Origin: Streptomyces inusitatus
GTDB lineage: Bacteria > Actinomycetota > Actinomycetes > Streptomycetales > Streptomycetaceae
Length of the DNA: 64,000 nt
Assembly (NCBI RefSeq): GCF_014651115.1
Contig: NZ_BMWG01000004.1
Location: 124,001 to 188,000 of the forward strand
Direction of reading: 5' to 3'
This document shows positions 17,029 through 24,381 of this stretch, piece by piece. A program made the position numbers and the translations under genes. Under the pieces are notes generated by a model. That model was not told where the DNA came from, did no database searches, and was given only the letters and a program-made list of their open reading frames with translations. Positions within the stretch are counted from its first letter, which is position 1. Each line of letters starts with the position of its first letter.

Positions 17029-18174
17029 ATGGCTCAAGGTGTCGGAGTGGATTCGTTCAAGGCCCGGTTGCGCAAGGCGGTGCACCGGGCACGCATCGCG
17101 CTGCGCAAATCCGCCGTCGACTATTTCCGCGGCGACGGCTCCGACACGCTCGCCCTCTCCGGTCTGCTGCTGACCGTCCCTGCCCTCACCTGGGGCACCA
17201 TCGAGATCCCCGAATGGATCTCGCCGGCCGCCCTCGTCCTGCCGATCGTGGCCGGCGCGCTCCTGCTGCGGCCCGCGAGCCTGCTCGGTCTGTACGCGGC
17301 GTGCGCGGCCGGTCTGATCGTGGAGACCTTCGTCCTCGGCCCCTACACCGACGGCCCGGCCAGGGTCACCCCCGGCACCGTCCTCGTGGTCGCCGCCGCC
17401 GGATTCTTCGGACTGCTGATCGCGCAGTTCCGGGCCCGCGTCGGCGTCCCCTGGCGGCGCGGCGGCACCATGCTCTTCGACCTCCGCGAACGCATCCGGG
17501 TCCAGAGCGCCCTGCCCCGGCTGCCCAAGGGCTGGCACCGGGAGATGGCGCTGCGCCCGGCCGGCGGCCAGTCCTTCTCCGGCGACTTCGTGGTCGCCGC
17601 CCGCACCAACGGGGGCCGCACCCTGGAGATCGTCCTCACCGACGTCTCCGGCAAGGGCATGGACGCCGCCTCCCGCGCGCTGCTGCTGTCCGGCGCGTTC
17701 GGCGGGCTCCTCGGCTCGCTCCCGCCGCACAGCTTCCTGCACGCCGCCAACGGCTATCTGCTCCGCCAGGACTGGGACGAGGGCTTCGCCACCTCGATCC
17801 ATCTCGTACTGGATCTGGAGTCCGGCGACTACGAACTCCTCTCCGCGGGCCACCTCCCCGCTCTCCAGCTGAGCGCGGGCACCGGCCGCTGGGAGGAGAT
17901 GACCGGGGAGGGCCCCCTCCTCGGGGTGTACGACGGGGCCCAGTTCGACCCGGTCAAGGGCTCGCTGCGCCCCGGCGACGTGCTGATGCTCTTCACCGAC
18001 GGCCTGGTGGAGTCCCCGGGCCGGGACCTCAGCGAGGGCATGGACCGGCTCACCGGCGAGGCCGACCGCTATGTCACGGCGGGCTTCGAGGGGGCCGCCT
18101 GGCATCTCATCGAGGCGGTCGCCAAGGACGTCAACGACGACCGCGCCCTGCTGATCCTCTGCCGGGAGCCGTAG
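17029..18174 (+). CDS. SpoIIE-type PP2C serine phosphatase with N-terminal membrane segments
   Basis: A 381-residue membrane phosphatase. Residues about 40-130 hold three or four hydrophobic helices, then a linker, then a PPM/SpoIIE phosphatase domain. Metal-binding acids are in SGDFVVA, LTDVSGKGMDAA, LFTDGLVES and the final DDRALLILC. Its targets are probably phosphorylated anti-anti-sigma factors (family knowledge; no partner adjacent, but an RsbW-like ATPase lies 1.7 kb away at 19867). The ATG at 17029 has AAGG 11 nt upstream and a TAAGGT box ending 8 nt upstream, so it may be leaderless. Confidence 0.88.
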   Translation: MAQGVGVDSFKARLRKAVHRARIALRKSAVDYFRGDGSDTLALSGLLLTVPALTWGTIEIPEWISPAALVLPIVAGALLLRPASLLGLYAACAAGLIVETFVLGPYTDGPARVTPGTVLVVAAAGFFGLLIAQFRARVGVPWRRGGTMLFDLRERIRVQSALPRLPKGWHREMALRPAGGQSFSGDFVVAARTNGGRTLEIVLTDVSGKGMDAASRALLLSGAFGGLLGSLPPHSFLHAANGYLLRQDWDEGFATSIHLVLDLESGDYELLSAGHLPALQLSAGTGRWEEMTGEGPLLGVYDGAQFDPVKGSLRPGDVLMLFTDGLVESPGRDLSEGMDRLTGEADRYVTAGFEGAAWHLIEAVAKDVNDDRALLILCREP

Positions 18175-18180
18175 GCCCTC

Positions 18181-19290
18181 TCATCGCCGGTACGGATGCC
18201 CCTGCTCCGGTCCTCCCTGCTCCGGCCCGTATCCGTACCCCTGGTGGTCGGGCCCGTATCCGTATGCCTGGTCCTGGCCCTGCTCCGGCGCGTACCCGTA
18301 TCCGTATCCGTAACCCGGCTCCTGCTGGTACCCCTGCTGGTACCCCTGTTCCGGCCCCTGCTCCCGGTCCGGCAGCCGGCCCCGACCGTCGTGGGCGTGT
18401 GCCGTCTCCCGGCTCGGCGGCCGGAGCGTGGCCAGCGCCCCCACGACGAGCAGTGCGAGCGCGACGACCCCGCCCGCGACCATCGTGAACGAGACACCGC
18501 CCCCGTTCCCGCCCTCCCGCGCCGCCGCCGAGGGCTCGGCGTCGGCGGAGGCCGAGGAGGTGTCCTTCGCGCCCGCCGTCTGCTTGCCGTGGAGGCCGAA
18601 ATTGCCGCTCTCCGGGACCTCGCCGGTCAGCACCACGTCCGAGCAGGAGTAGTACGTCTCCGACGCGCCCTCCGAGCCCTCCGCGCCGTCGTTCCGCCAG
18701 ACCGTGTAGAGGACATGGGCCCCGGTCAGCTCCCCCGGAAGCGTTCCCTCGATCCGGTACGACCCGTCCTTGAGGGCGGGGTCCTTCACCGTGGCGAACG
18801 GCTCGCTCGCCAGATCCGCCCAGCGCAGCGCCTTGGCGGGGTCGTACCCCTCCTTGGTCAGATAGAGGTCGAAGGTCCCCGGCCGCCGCACGGTCGCCCG
18901 GTACTCCAGGGTGAACCGCCCGCCCGCCGTCAGCTCGGTGGTGGGCCATTCGGTGTGGGCGATGTCCAGCCCCCGATAGGCCTCCAGCCCGGCGCTGCAC
19001 AGCCGGCCGTCCGGTATGCGCTCGCGGTCCCGGCCCTGGACCCCGGCCACCCGCACCCGGTCCCAGGCGTCGAACGCCACACCGCCGTTCGCGGCGACGG
19101 CGGCCACACAGGCCGCCGAGGTCTGTCTCGCGCCCGTCGTGCCGCAGGCGGCGGCCCGGCTCACCGGGTCGACCGGTGCGCCCTGGGCGTACGCGGTCCA
19201 GGGCACTGTGGTGGCGAGCAGTACGGGTACGGCGACGAGGGTCGCGCGGCGCAGGGCGTTTCTGGCGGCGGTGCGGGGGTCGATCGTCAT
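18181..19290 (-). CDS. LPMO-like (AA10 fold) surface protein, copper histidines missing, membrane-anchored
   Basis: A 369-residue exported protein. A signal peptide (residues 1-35, ending TAYA) is followed by an AA10/chitin-binding-type domain: QGAPVDPVSRA, then DLYLTKEGYDPAKALRWADL and ETYYSCSDVVL. A Thr/Ser/Glu linker, a transmembrane segment (267-287) and a cytoplasmic tail rich in Gly, Tyr and Gln (about 310-369) follow. Active LPMOs need a mature N-terminal His and a second His before the LYxTK strand. Here these are Gln36 and Arg136, so copper-dependent oxidation is not expected; a polysaccharide-binding or scaffold role is more likely (inference). The ATG at 19290 has AGGAGG 7 nt upstream. 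It is convergent with the phosphatase gene, 6 bp away. Confidence 0.82.
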   Translation of the reverse strand: MTIDPRTAARNALRRATLVAVPVLLATTVPWTAYAQGAPVDPVSRAAACGTTGARQTSAACVAAVAANGGVAFDAWDRVRVAGVQGRDRERIPDGRLCSAGLEAYRGLDIAHTEWPTTELTAGGRFTLEYRATVRRPGTFDLYLTKEGYDPAKALRWADLASEPFATVKDPALKDGSYRIEGTLPGELTGAHVLYTVWRNDGAEGSEGASETYYSCSDVVLTGEVPESGNFGLHGKQTAGAKDTSSASADAEPSAAAREGGNGGGVSFTMVAGGVVALALLVVGALATLRPPSRETAHAHDGRGRLPDREQGPEQGYQQGYQQEPGYGYGYGYAPEQGQDQAYGYGPDHQGYGYGPEQGGPEQGHPYRR

Positions 19291-19866
19291 TGGCGGACCT
19301 CCTGTTCGGCCCGGTGCCTGCCGTCGACTGCGAGCGGGCGCGGCGAAGCGTTCACTTCACAGGGGACGGGCCCGCTTCACTCACCGCGACGGCCTGTGCA
19401 CCGGTGGGAGCATCCTTGTGGCCGGAAAGGCCACCCGCAATGCCCTGGTCAGTAGAAAATCCACCGATTTTGCTGGCGCTGGAAAGAGAGGCGGAATGTC
19501 CTGATTCAACAGTGGCGCCCGCCCGGGTCGATCGCCCCGGAAGGGCACGACTCGGAGCCCCGAAGGCCCGCGTCCGGGGCCGGGGAAGGGTGAGGGCAGG
19601 AGGGGGCGGGGCCGTGGGGAACGGTCCGCGCCGCCCCGGTCCACCGGGAGTTCGTCCCGGGGAGCGTGGCGTGATCCAGACTCTAGCGGGCTCAAAGTCG
19701 TTGTGGTGGCGTGTTCTCAACTTTTTCCTGAACCCAGGATTCCGCTGCTCCGCGGCCGGGCGTCAACGCCGATCGAGGATGGGGCGCGATTGTAGCCATG
19801 CGTAATCACTAGAGCGTGCTCCGGCGGGGAAGGCACCCAATCAACCGTTCCTCACCTGGAGTTATC
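19291..19866. other. Intergenic region, 576 bp, no gene found
   Basis: The region separates the divergent LPMO-like gene and RsbW-like gene. Open frames on both strands lack ribosome sites and protein-like composition. The last 150 bases are less GC-rich (around 19700-19815) and probably carry the promoter of the downstream ATPase gene. No repeat or RNA gene is recognised. Confidence 0.45.
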
Positions 19867-20301
19867 GTGCAATTGATCGACCCGGCATCCGCCTCAAGTT
19901 ATCGGATGAGCTTTACGGTGGGTGAGCATTCCCCCCGTCATCTACGCCGTATCACCCGGGCGTATCTCCATCTCTGGTCCCTGGAAGAGGTGGTGGACGC
20001 CGCCGAGCTGGCCGTCACCGAGCTGCTCGCGAATGTCGTACGCCATGTCCCGGACCGGCGGTGCGCGTTGCTGCTGCTGCGCCTGGACCGGGGGGTGCGG
20101 ATCGAGGTGAGCGACCACTGGGTCCGGATGCCGCGGCACCCCGCCCCGCTCGACCGCTCGGGGGAGCCGGCCCTGGACGAGGGCGGCCGGGGGCTGATGC
20201 TGGTGGAGGCGGTGGCCGACCGCTGGGGGGTGGTGCCGCTGCCGCCCGGCGGCAAGACGGTGTGGTGCGAGTGCGACACGAGGAGACTCGCCGGGCGCTG
20301 A
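19867..20301 (+). CDS. RsbW-like ATP-binding protein (HATPase_c_2)
   Basis: A 144-residue GHKL ATPase of the anti-sigma-factor/serine kinase type. The N box is AAELAVTELLANVVRHV, and the G box is DEGGRGLMLVEAVADRWG. There is no DNA-binding domain. Streptomyces encode many such stand-alone proteins, and most have no known partner. The GTG at 19867 is preferred because GGAG lies 6 nt upstream; an open extension begins further upstream without support. It is convergent with the TetR gene. The SpoIIE phosphatase at 17029 is the nearest possible partner, which is only positional evidence. Confidence 0.82.
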   Translation: MQLIDPASASSYRMSFTVGEHSPRHLRRITRAYLHLWSLEEVVDAAELAVTELLANVVRHVPDRRCALLLLRLDRGVRIEVSDHWVRMPRHPAPLDRSGEPALDEGGRGLMLVEAVADRWGVVPLPPGGKTVWCECDTRRLAGR

Positions 20302-20312
20302 GCCCGCCGGGG

Positions 20313-20963
20313 TCAGCTTCCGGAGCCGGACTCCGGCCCGGAATCGGGGGCGGGGGCGGGGTCGGCGACGCTCAGGCCGTGGACCATCCGGGCGACCAGG
20401 GTGCGGGTCCGGTCGAAGGGGGCCTCGCTCAGCGCGGGCGAGCCGACGACCGAGCGCAGCACCCCCATGCCGAGCAGCAGCGCTCCCATCAGCTCGGCCC
20501 GGAGTTCGGCGTCCTCCCCGTCGAGACGGTCGGCGAAGTCGCGCAGATATCCCTCGCACAACTGGGTGCGCAGCTGGTCGCGGACGGCGGGCCGGCCGGA
20601 GGAGCGCAGCATCCCCAGCACCGGATGCTCGCCGTCGAACTGCCGCCAGTCGCCGTAGACCACGTCATGGAGCAGTTCGTCCGCGAGACGGGCGAGCGGT
20701 CGGTGCGGATCCGCCTCCGCGCTCTCGGGCGCGGTCACGCGCACCGCCTCCGCGTACAGCTTCTCCTTGGAGCCGAAGTAGCGGAAGACCAGGGCCGCGT
20801 CGACGCCCGCGTCCCCGGCGATCTCGCGGACCCCGGTGCCGTCGAACCCCTGCCGGGAGAAGCGCAGCCGGGCGGCGTCGAGGAGCGCGGCGCGGGTGGC
20901 CGCGCTGTCGCGGCGGCGCGGGGGCCGGGGAGTGGGGCCGGTCATGGGGTCAGGGTAAGTCAC
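20313..20963 (-). CDS. TetR-family transcriptional regulator
   Basis: A 216-residue repressor. The N-terminal HTH (residues about 22-70) reads ATRAALLDAARLRFSRQGF and continues to DAALVFRYFGSKEKLYAEAV. The C-terminal ligand domain resembles the group with a conserved LLGMGVLRSVVG helix. The start is uncertain: GTG 20963 or ATG 20945, both poor in ribosome-site sequence. Targets are unknown; the closest divergent gene is not on the opposite strand, so autoregulation or a distant target is likely. The C-terminus ends in a short Ser/Gly/Pro tail. Confidence 0.85.
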   Translation of the reverse strand: MTYPDPMTGPTPRPPRRRDSAATRAALLDAARLRFSRQGFDGTGVREIAGDAGVDAALVFRYFGSKEKLYAEAVRVTAPESAEADPHRPLARLADELLHDVVYGDWRQFDGEHPVLGMLRSSGRPAVRDQLRTQLCEGYLRDFADRLDGEDAELRAELMGALLLGMGVLRSVVGSPALSEAPFDRTRTLVARMVHGLSVADPAPAPDSGPESGSGS

Positions 20964-21011
20964 CGAACGCTGACCGGCACGGGGTCGACGGCCCCGCGTC
21001 GCCCCGGTTTC

Positions 21012-21386
21012 TCACCAGCACTCGACGGACGACGCGGTGTCGTTCTGGGCGCGCGGGAGGTCGGCGCGGCGGCCGTCGCGCAGGTCGTGGATCGTGCCGC
21101 CCCGGCCGTACTCGGTCCACCAGTCGCAGATCTGGCCGGTCTCGTTGGACCAGGACGACATCCGGTCGTCGAAGCCGTGGTCGGCGAGCCGCTCCACATA
21201 GGTGTCGGGCCCGATGGCGACGCCGCCGCCGGTGAAACCCCGGTGACGGTACAGACAGAGGCTGTCCGCGGGGCAGTCCGAGCCGCTGAACAGGGTCACC
21301 GACCCGGCGGGTGTGGCCGCCGAGGGGGCGGCGGCGAGACCGGTGGAGATCATCAGAGTGGCGGCGAGCAGCGCGACACGGCGCAC
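21012..21386 (-). CDS. Secreted peptidase-inhibitor family I36-like protein
   Basis: A 124-residue exported protein. A signal peptide (RRVALLAATLM to APSAATPA) is followed by a beta/gamma-crystallin-like fold with C-x-C-L-Y and GF-GGGVAIGPDTYVERLADHGFDD, and the final CW. This matches the I36 family, of which one Streptomyces member inhibits a metalloprotease; other members have unknown function. The GTG at 21386 is preceded by CGGAGG. The same reading frame is open far upstream through an 8-bp repeat array and into the broken GNAT gene, but the ribosome site and the signal peptide show where this gene begins. Confidence 0.8.
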   Translation of the reverse strand: MRRVALLAATLMISTGLAAAPSAATPAGSVTLFSGSDCPADSLCLYRHRGFTGGGVAIGPDTYVERLADHGFDDRMSSWSNETGQICDWWTEYGRGGTIHDLRDGRRADLPRAQNDTASSVECW

Positions 21387-21401
21387 GGAACCTCCGTAAG
21401 G

Positions 21402-21473
21402 ACACGGGAACACGGGAACACGGGAACACGGGAACACGGGAACACGGGAACGTGGGGACACGGAGACACGGCG
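21402..21473. repeat. 8-bp tandem repeat array (ACACGGGA), about nine units
   Basis: Six perfect copies of ACACGGGA run from 21402 to 21449, followed by three degenerate copies to about 21473. The array ends 15 bp from the start codon of the I36-like gene on the minus strand. Because 8 is not a multiple of 3, gain or loss of a unit changes spacing and the frame of the upstream sequence. Confidence 0.9.
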
Positions 21474-21540
21474 AGCGCGGCCGTCGGCCCGCCCCCGGGA
21501 TACCCGGCTTCCGCTCCCGCATCCGCCCGGCCGCCGGTCT

Positions 21541-22025
21541 TCACCCCAAGGTGTCCGGCCCGTCCCCGGGTTGACGTACCGTCCGTACGGTTCCGGGCCT
21601 GCGGTAGAGCTGCCGGGAGCCGCCCTCCGGGCCCGGTTCGGCGGCCTCGGCGGGACCCGCGCGCCACTGGCGACGGCCCCCGGGTGATCCGGGCCGAAGG
21701 TCACCACCTCGATGGCGCCCGGCGTCCGGACGAACCGCCGCTCCGCCTCGGCCATCAGCAGCCGGCCGACGCCCCGGCCGCGTACCCGCTCCGCGACGAC
21801 CAGCCACTCCACGTGGTACGGCGGGCCGTCCGGGCCGAACAGCAGCCCGCCGGCCGGCTCCCCGCCCGGCGGGAGGGCCACGAGCGCCGTGCCCCGGCGC
21901 ACATGGGTGTCCAGGGCCCGGTGGAAGCCGGGCTCGTCGGTCATCGGTCCGAACCAGTGCTCGACCTCGGCCGCGAGTCCGAGGATGCCGGGGAGGTCGG
22001 CCGTCCTTGCCGGTCTGACGATCAT
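21541..22025 (-). pseudogene. GNAT acetyltransferase, frameshifted by a small internal deletion
   Basis: The first about 122 codons from ATG 22025 are a normal GNAT domain: IVRPARTADLPGILGLAAEV, and the acetyl-CoA loop VAERVRGRGVGRLLMAEAE. At about 21652-21660, after GAVASGAR, the frame changes. The expected C-terminal strand (usually a VFYERLGF-type block) is missing, and the remaining C-terminus (PAEAAEPGPEGGSRQLYRR) continues in another frame up to a stop at 21541. A deletion of some 20-30 bp that is not a multiple of three explains both. In the original frame, translation would run on to 21012. Called a pseudogene unless the sequence is wrong. Confidence 0.7.
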
Positions 22026-22128
22026 TCGGGCAAGTCTGCCACCGGGGGACCGGGTCCCGAAGACCCCGAAGCGGGGAGGTCCGGGGCTTTCGAGCCCGGG
22101 CCTCCCCGCTTCGGCCGGTGACGCGGGA

Positions 22129-23289
22129 TCAGAGCCGGGACGGCTCCGCCTCCCGGGTCCCCGGCATGAACCGCGCCAGGAGCTGGGACCGGCCGGCCAC
22201 CAGCGGGGCGAGGACGGCCAGGATCAGCACATACCCCGCGATGAAGGGCGAGAGCCGCTCGTCCAGGCCGGCCGCCGCCGCCATGGTGGCGAGGATCAGC
22301 GCGAACTCGCCGCGTGCCAGCAGGGTGGTGGAGATGTTCGCCGCCTGGCCGGGGCCGAAGGAGTGGATCCGCGCGGCGATGATTCCCGCGAGCACGTTCA
22401 TCGCCAGCGTCACCACGACCGCCGCCAGCACCGGCCAGAGCACGGTGGGCAGATCGCCCGGGTCGATCGAGAGGCCGAAGGCGAAGAAGAAGATGGCCCC
22501 GAAGGCGTCCCGCAGCGGGTGGACCAGCTTCCGGATGCGCTCGCCCGAGGTGGTGCTGCCGAGCATCAGACCGACCATGAACGCGCCGATGGCGTCCGCG
22601 ACCCCGAACCACTCCGAGACGCCGGCCATGAAGACCGCGGCCCCGAGGAAGGAGATGACGAGGAGTTCGTCGTCGCGGGTGTTGATGAGCCGTCCGACGA
22701 CCCTGGTCCCGAACCGGGCGGCGAGGGCCAGTGCCAGCAGAAAGCCGAAGGCCTTTCCGGCGTCCATCGCGGCGGCGGAGAGGCTGTCCGCGCCGGACAG
22801 GATCGGCTGGAGCGCGGCGAGGTAGAGCGCGAGGAAGATGTCCTCGACCACGATGATGCCGAGGATGGGCTTGGTCTCGGGGTTCCCGATCCGGCCCAGG
22901 TCGACCAGGACCTTCGTCACGATGGCGGACGAGGAGATGCCGAGGACTCCGGCGAGGACCAGCGCCTCCGAGGTGCCCCAGCCGAGCGCGAAGCCGAAGC
23001 CGAGGCCCGCTCCCACATTGAGGAGCAGATACGCCCCTCCGGCCAGCGCCATCCGCCGGCCGCCGGCCTTCAGATCGTCGAGATGGAACTCCAGCCCCAG
23101 ATAGAAGAGGAGCAGGACCAGCCCGAGGGCCGAGAGCATCTCCAGCTCGTGCGGGTCCGAGAGCAGCACGATGCCGGGGGTGTGCGGGCCGAGAAGGATT
23201 CCGGCCAGGATGAACAGGGGGATCGTGGGCAGGCCTATCCGGCCGCCGAGGCGGGCGAGGAGGGCGGCGGCGAGGAATGCGCCGCCCAT
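22129..23289 (-). CDS. CPA2-family cation/proton antiporter
   Basis: A 386-residue membrane antiporter (Na+/H+ or K+/H+ exchanger family) with about 11-12 transmembrane segments. Typical blocks are GLPTIPLFILAGILLGP, LLLFYLGLEFHLDDL, and GISSSAIVTKVLVDLG with the ion-site region near VVEDIFLAL. No TrkA-N or cytosolic regulatory domain is fused. The only canonical start is ATG 23289, which has no ribosome site. A perfect GGAGGA lies at 23324-23329, 7 nt upstream of an in-frame ATC (23314-23316), so the natural start may be nine codons further upstream. Ion specificity cannot be assigned. Confidence 0.88.
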   Translation of the reverse strand: MGGAFLAAALLARLGGRIGLPTIPLFILAGILLGPHTPGIVLLSDPHELEMLSALGLVLLLFYLGLEFHLDDLKAGGRRMALAGGAYLLLNVGAGLGFGFALGWGTSEALVLAGVLGISSSAIVTKVLVDLGRIGNPETKPILGIIVVEDIFLALYLAALQPILSGADSLSAAAMDAGKAFGFLLALALAARFGTRVVGRLINTRDDELLVISFLGAAVFMAGVSEWFGVADAIGAFMVGLMLGSTTSGERIRKLVHPLRDAFGAIFFFAFGLSIDPGDLPTVLWPVLAAVVVTLAMNVLAGIIAARIHSFGPGQAANISTTLLARGEFALILATMAAAAGLDERLSPFIAGYVLILAVLAPLVAGRSQLLARFMPGTREAEPSRL

Positions 23290-23544
23290 GGCGATGAGAG
23301 TGTCCGCGTGTCCGATGGGGTCGTCCTCCGTTTGGGGTCAAGAGGGCGTCAAGGATCCGTCAGTAATTAGTTTACCAAATGATTGACTCTCGCAACTATA
23401 TGAGTCTTCGACAGGGCGGCCCCCAGCCTCCGGGGTAGGGCTGCCCCCACCCCGGGTCCGCCAGCAGCCGCCATGGCCCCGACCTGCCGTCCGTCCGTAG
23501 CGTCAAGGCATTGACCTGCACGTTTACCGATGACGGAGGACACG

Positions 23545-24381
23545 ATGGGGCTGCGGCGCCGCAACCGACGGGACACTGAGGACACGTGGGGGAGTGACTC
23601 GTACCCCACCGGCCCCCACCCCGCCGGCCCGGCCGCCGCCGTCGAGCTCCGGGGCGTACGCCGCCGATACGGAAAAGGGAACGGCACGGTCCATGCCCTG
23701 CGGGGCATCGACCTCACCCTTCCGCGCGGCAGCTTCACCGCCGTGATGGGCCCCTCCGGCTCCGGGAAGTCCACCTTCCTCCAGTGCGCCGCCGGACTCG
23801 ACCGCCCCACCGAGGGCTCCGTCCGCCTCGGCGGCACCGAGATCACCGGAATGAACGAGAACAGACTCACCGTGCTGCGCCGCACCCGGCTCGGCTTCGT
23901 CTTCCAGGCCTTCAATCTGCTGCCGTCGCTGACGGTCGAGCAGAATGTGCTGCTCCCCATGCGGCTCGCGGGCGACCGGCCCGACCGCCGCCGGGCCGCC
24001 GAAGTCCTCGCCCAGGTCGGCCTCCACGACAAGGGCGGCCGCCGCCCCTCCCAGCTCTCCGGCGGCCAGCAGCAGCGCGTCGCCCTCGCCCGCGCCCTGG
24101 TCACCCGGCCGGACGTGGTCTTCGCCGACGAACCCACCGGCGCGCTGGACACCACCACCGCCTCCGAAGTCCTCGCCCTGCTGCGCTCGGCGGTGGACGG
24201 CCTCGGAGCCACCGTCGTCATGGTCACCCACGACCCCGTCGCCGCCGCCTACGCGGACCGGGTGCTCTTCCTCGCGGACGGCTCGATCGCCGACAGCCTC
24301 AGCGGCGCCGGACCCGAGCGGATCGCCGCCCGGATGCGATCCCTGACCTCGCCCGCCGCGTACCAGGGGACGGCCGCCTGA
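23545..24381 (+). CDS. ABC transporter ATP-binding protein (MacB/LolD type)
   Basis: A 278-residue ATPase of an FtsX-type ABC exporter. Walker A is GPSGSGKST, the Q-loop is in FVFQAFNLLPSLTVEQNV, the signature is LSGGQQQRVALARAL, and Walker B is VVFADEPTGALD. The switch His is in VMVTHDP. The start ATG 23545 is preferred because GGAGG is 5 nt upstream, inside a longer open frame that begins at 23530. The stop codon overlaps the permease start (TGATG), so they make one complex. These systems export peptides, lipids or drugs, or act as mechanotransmitters; the substrate is unknown. Confidence 0.92.
   Translation: MGLRRRNRRDTEDTWGSDSYPTGPHPAGPAAAVELRGVRRRYGKGNGTVHALRGIDLTLPRGSFTAVMGPSGSGKSTFLQCAAGLDRPTEGSVRLGGTEITGMNENRLTVLRRTRLGFVFQAFNLLPSLTVEQNVLLPMRLAGDRPDRRRAAEVLAQVGLHDKGGRRPSQLSGGQQQRVALARALVTRPDVVFADEPTGALDTTTASEVLALLRSAVDGLGATVVMVTHDPVAAAYADRVLFLADGSIADSLSGAGPERIAARMRSLTSPAAYQGTAA

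Noticed and set aside
21402..21473. CRISPR-like array
   Set aside because: The units are 8 bp head to tail with no spacers, so this is a microsatellite and not a CRISPR array.
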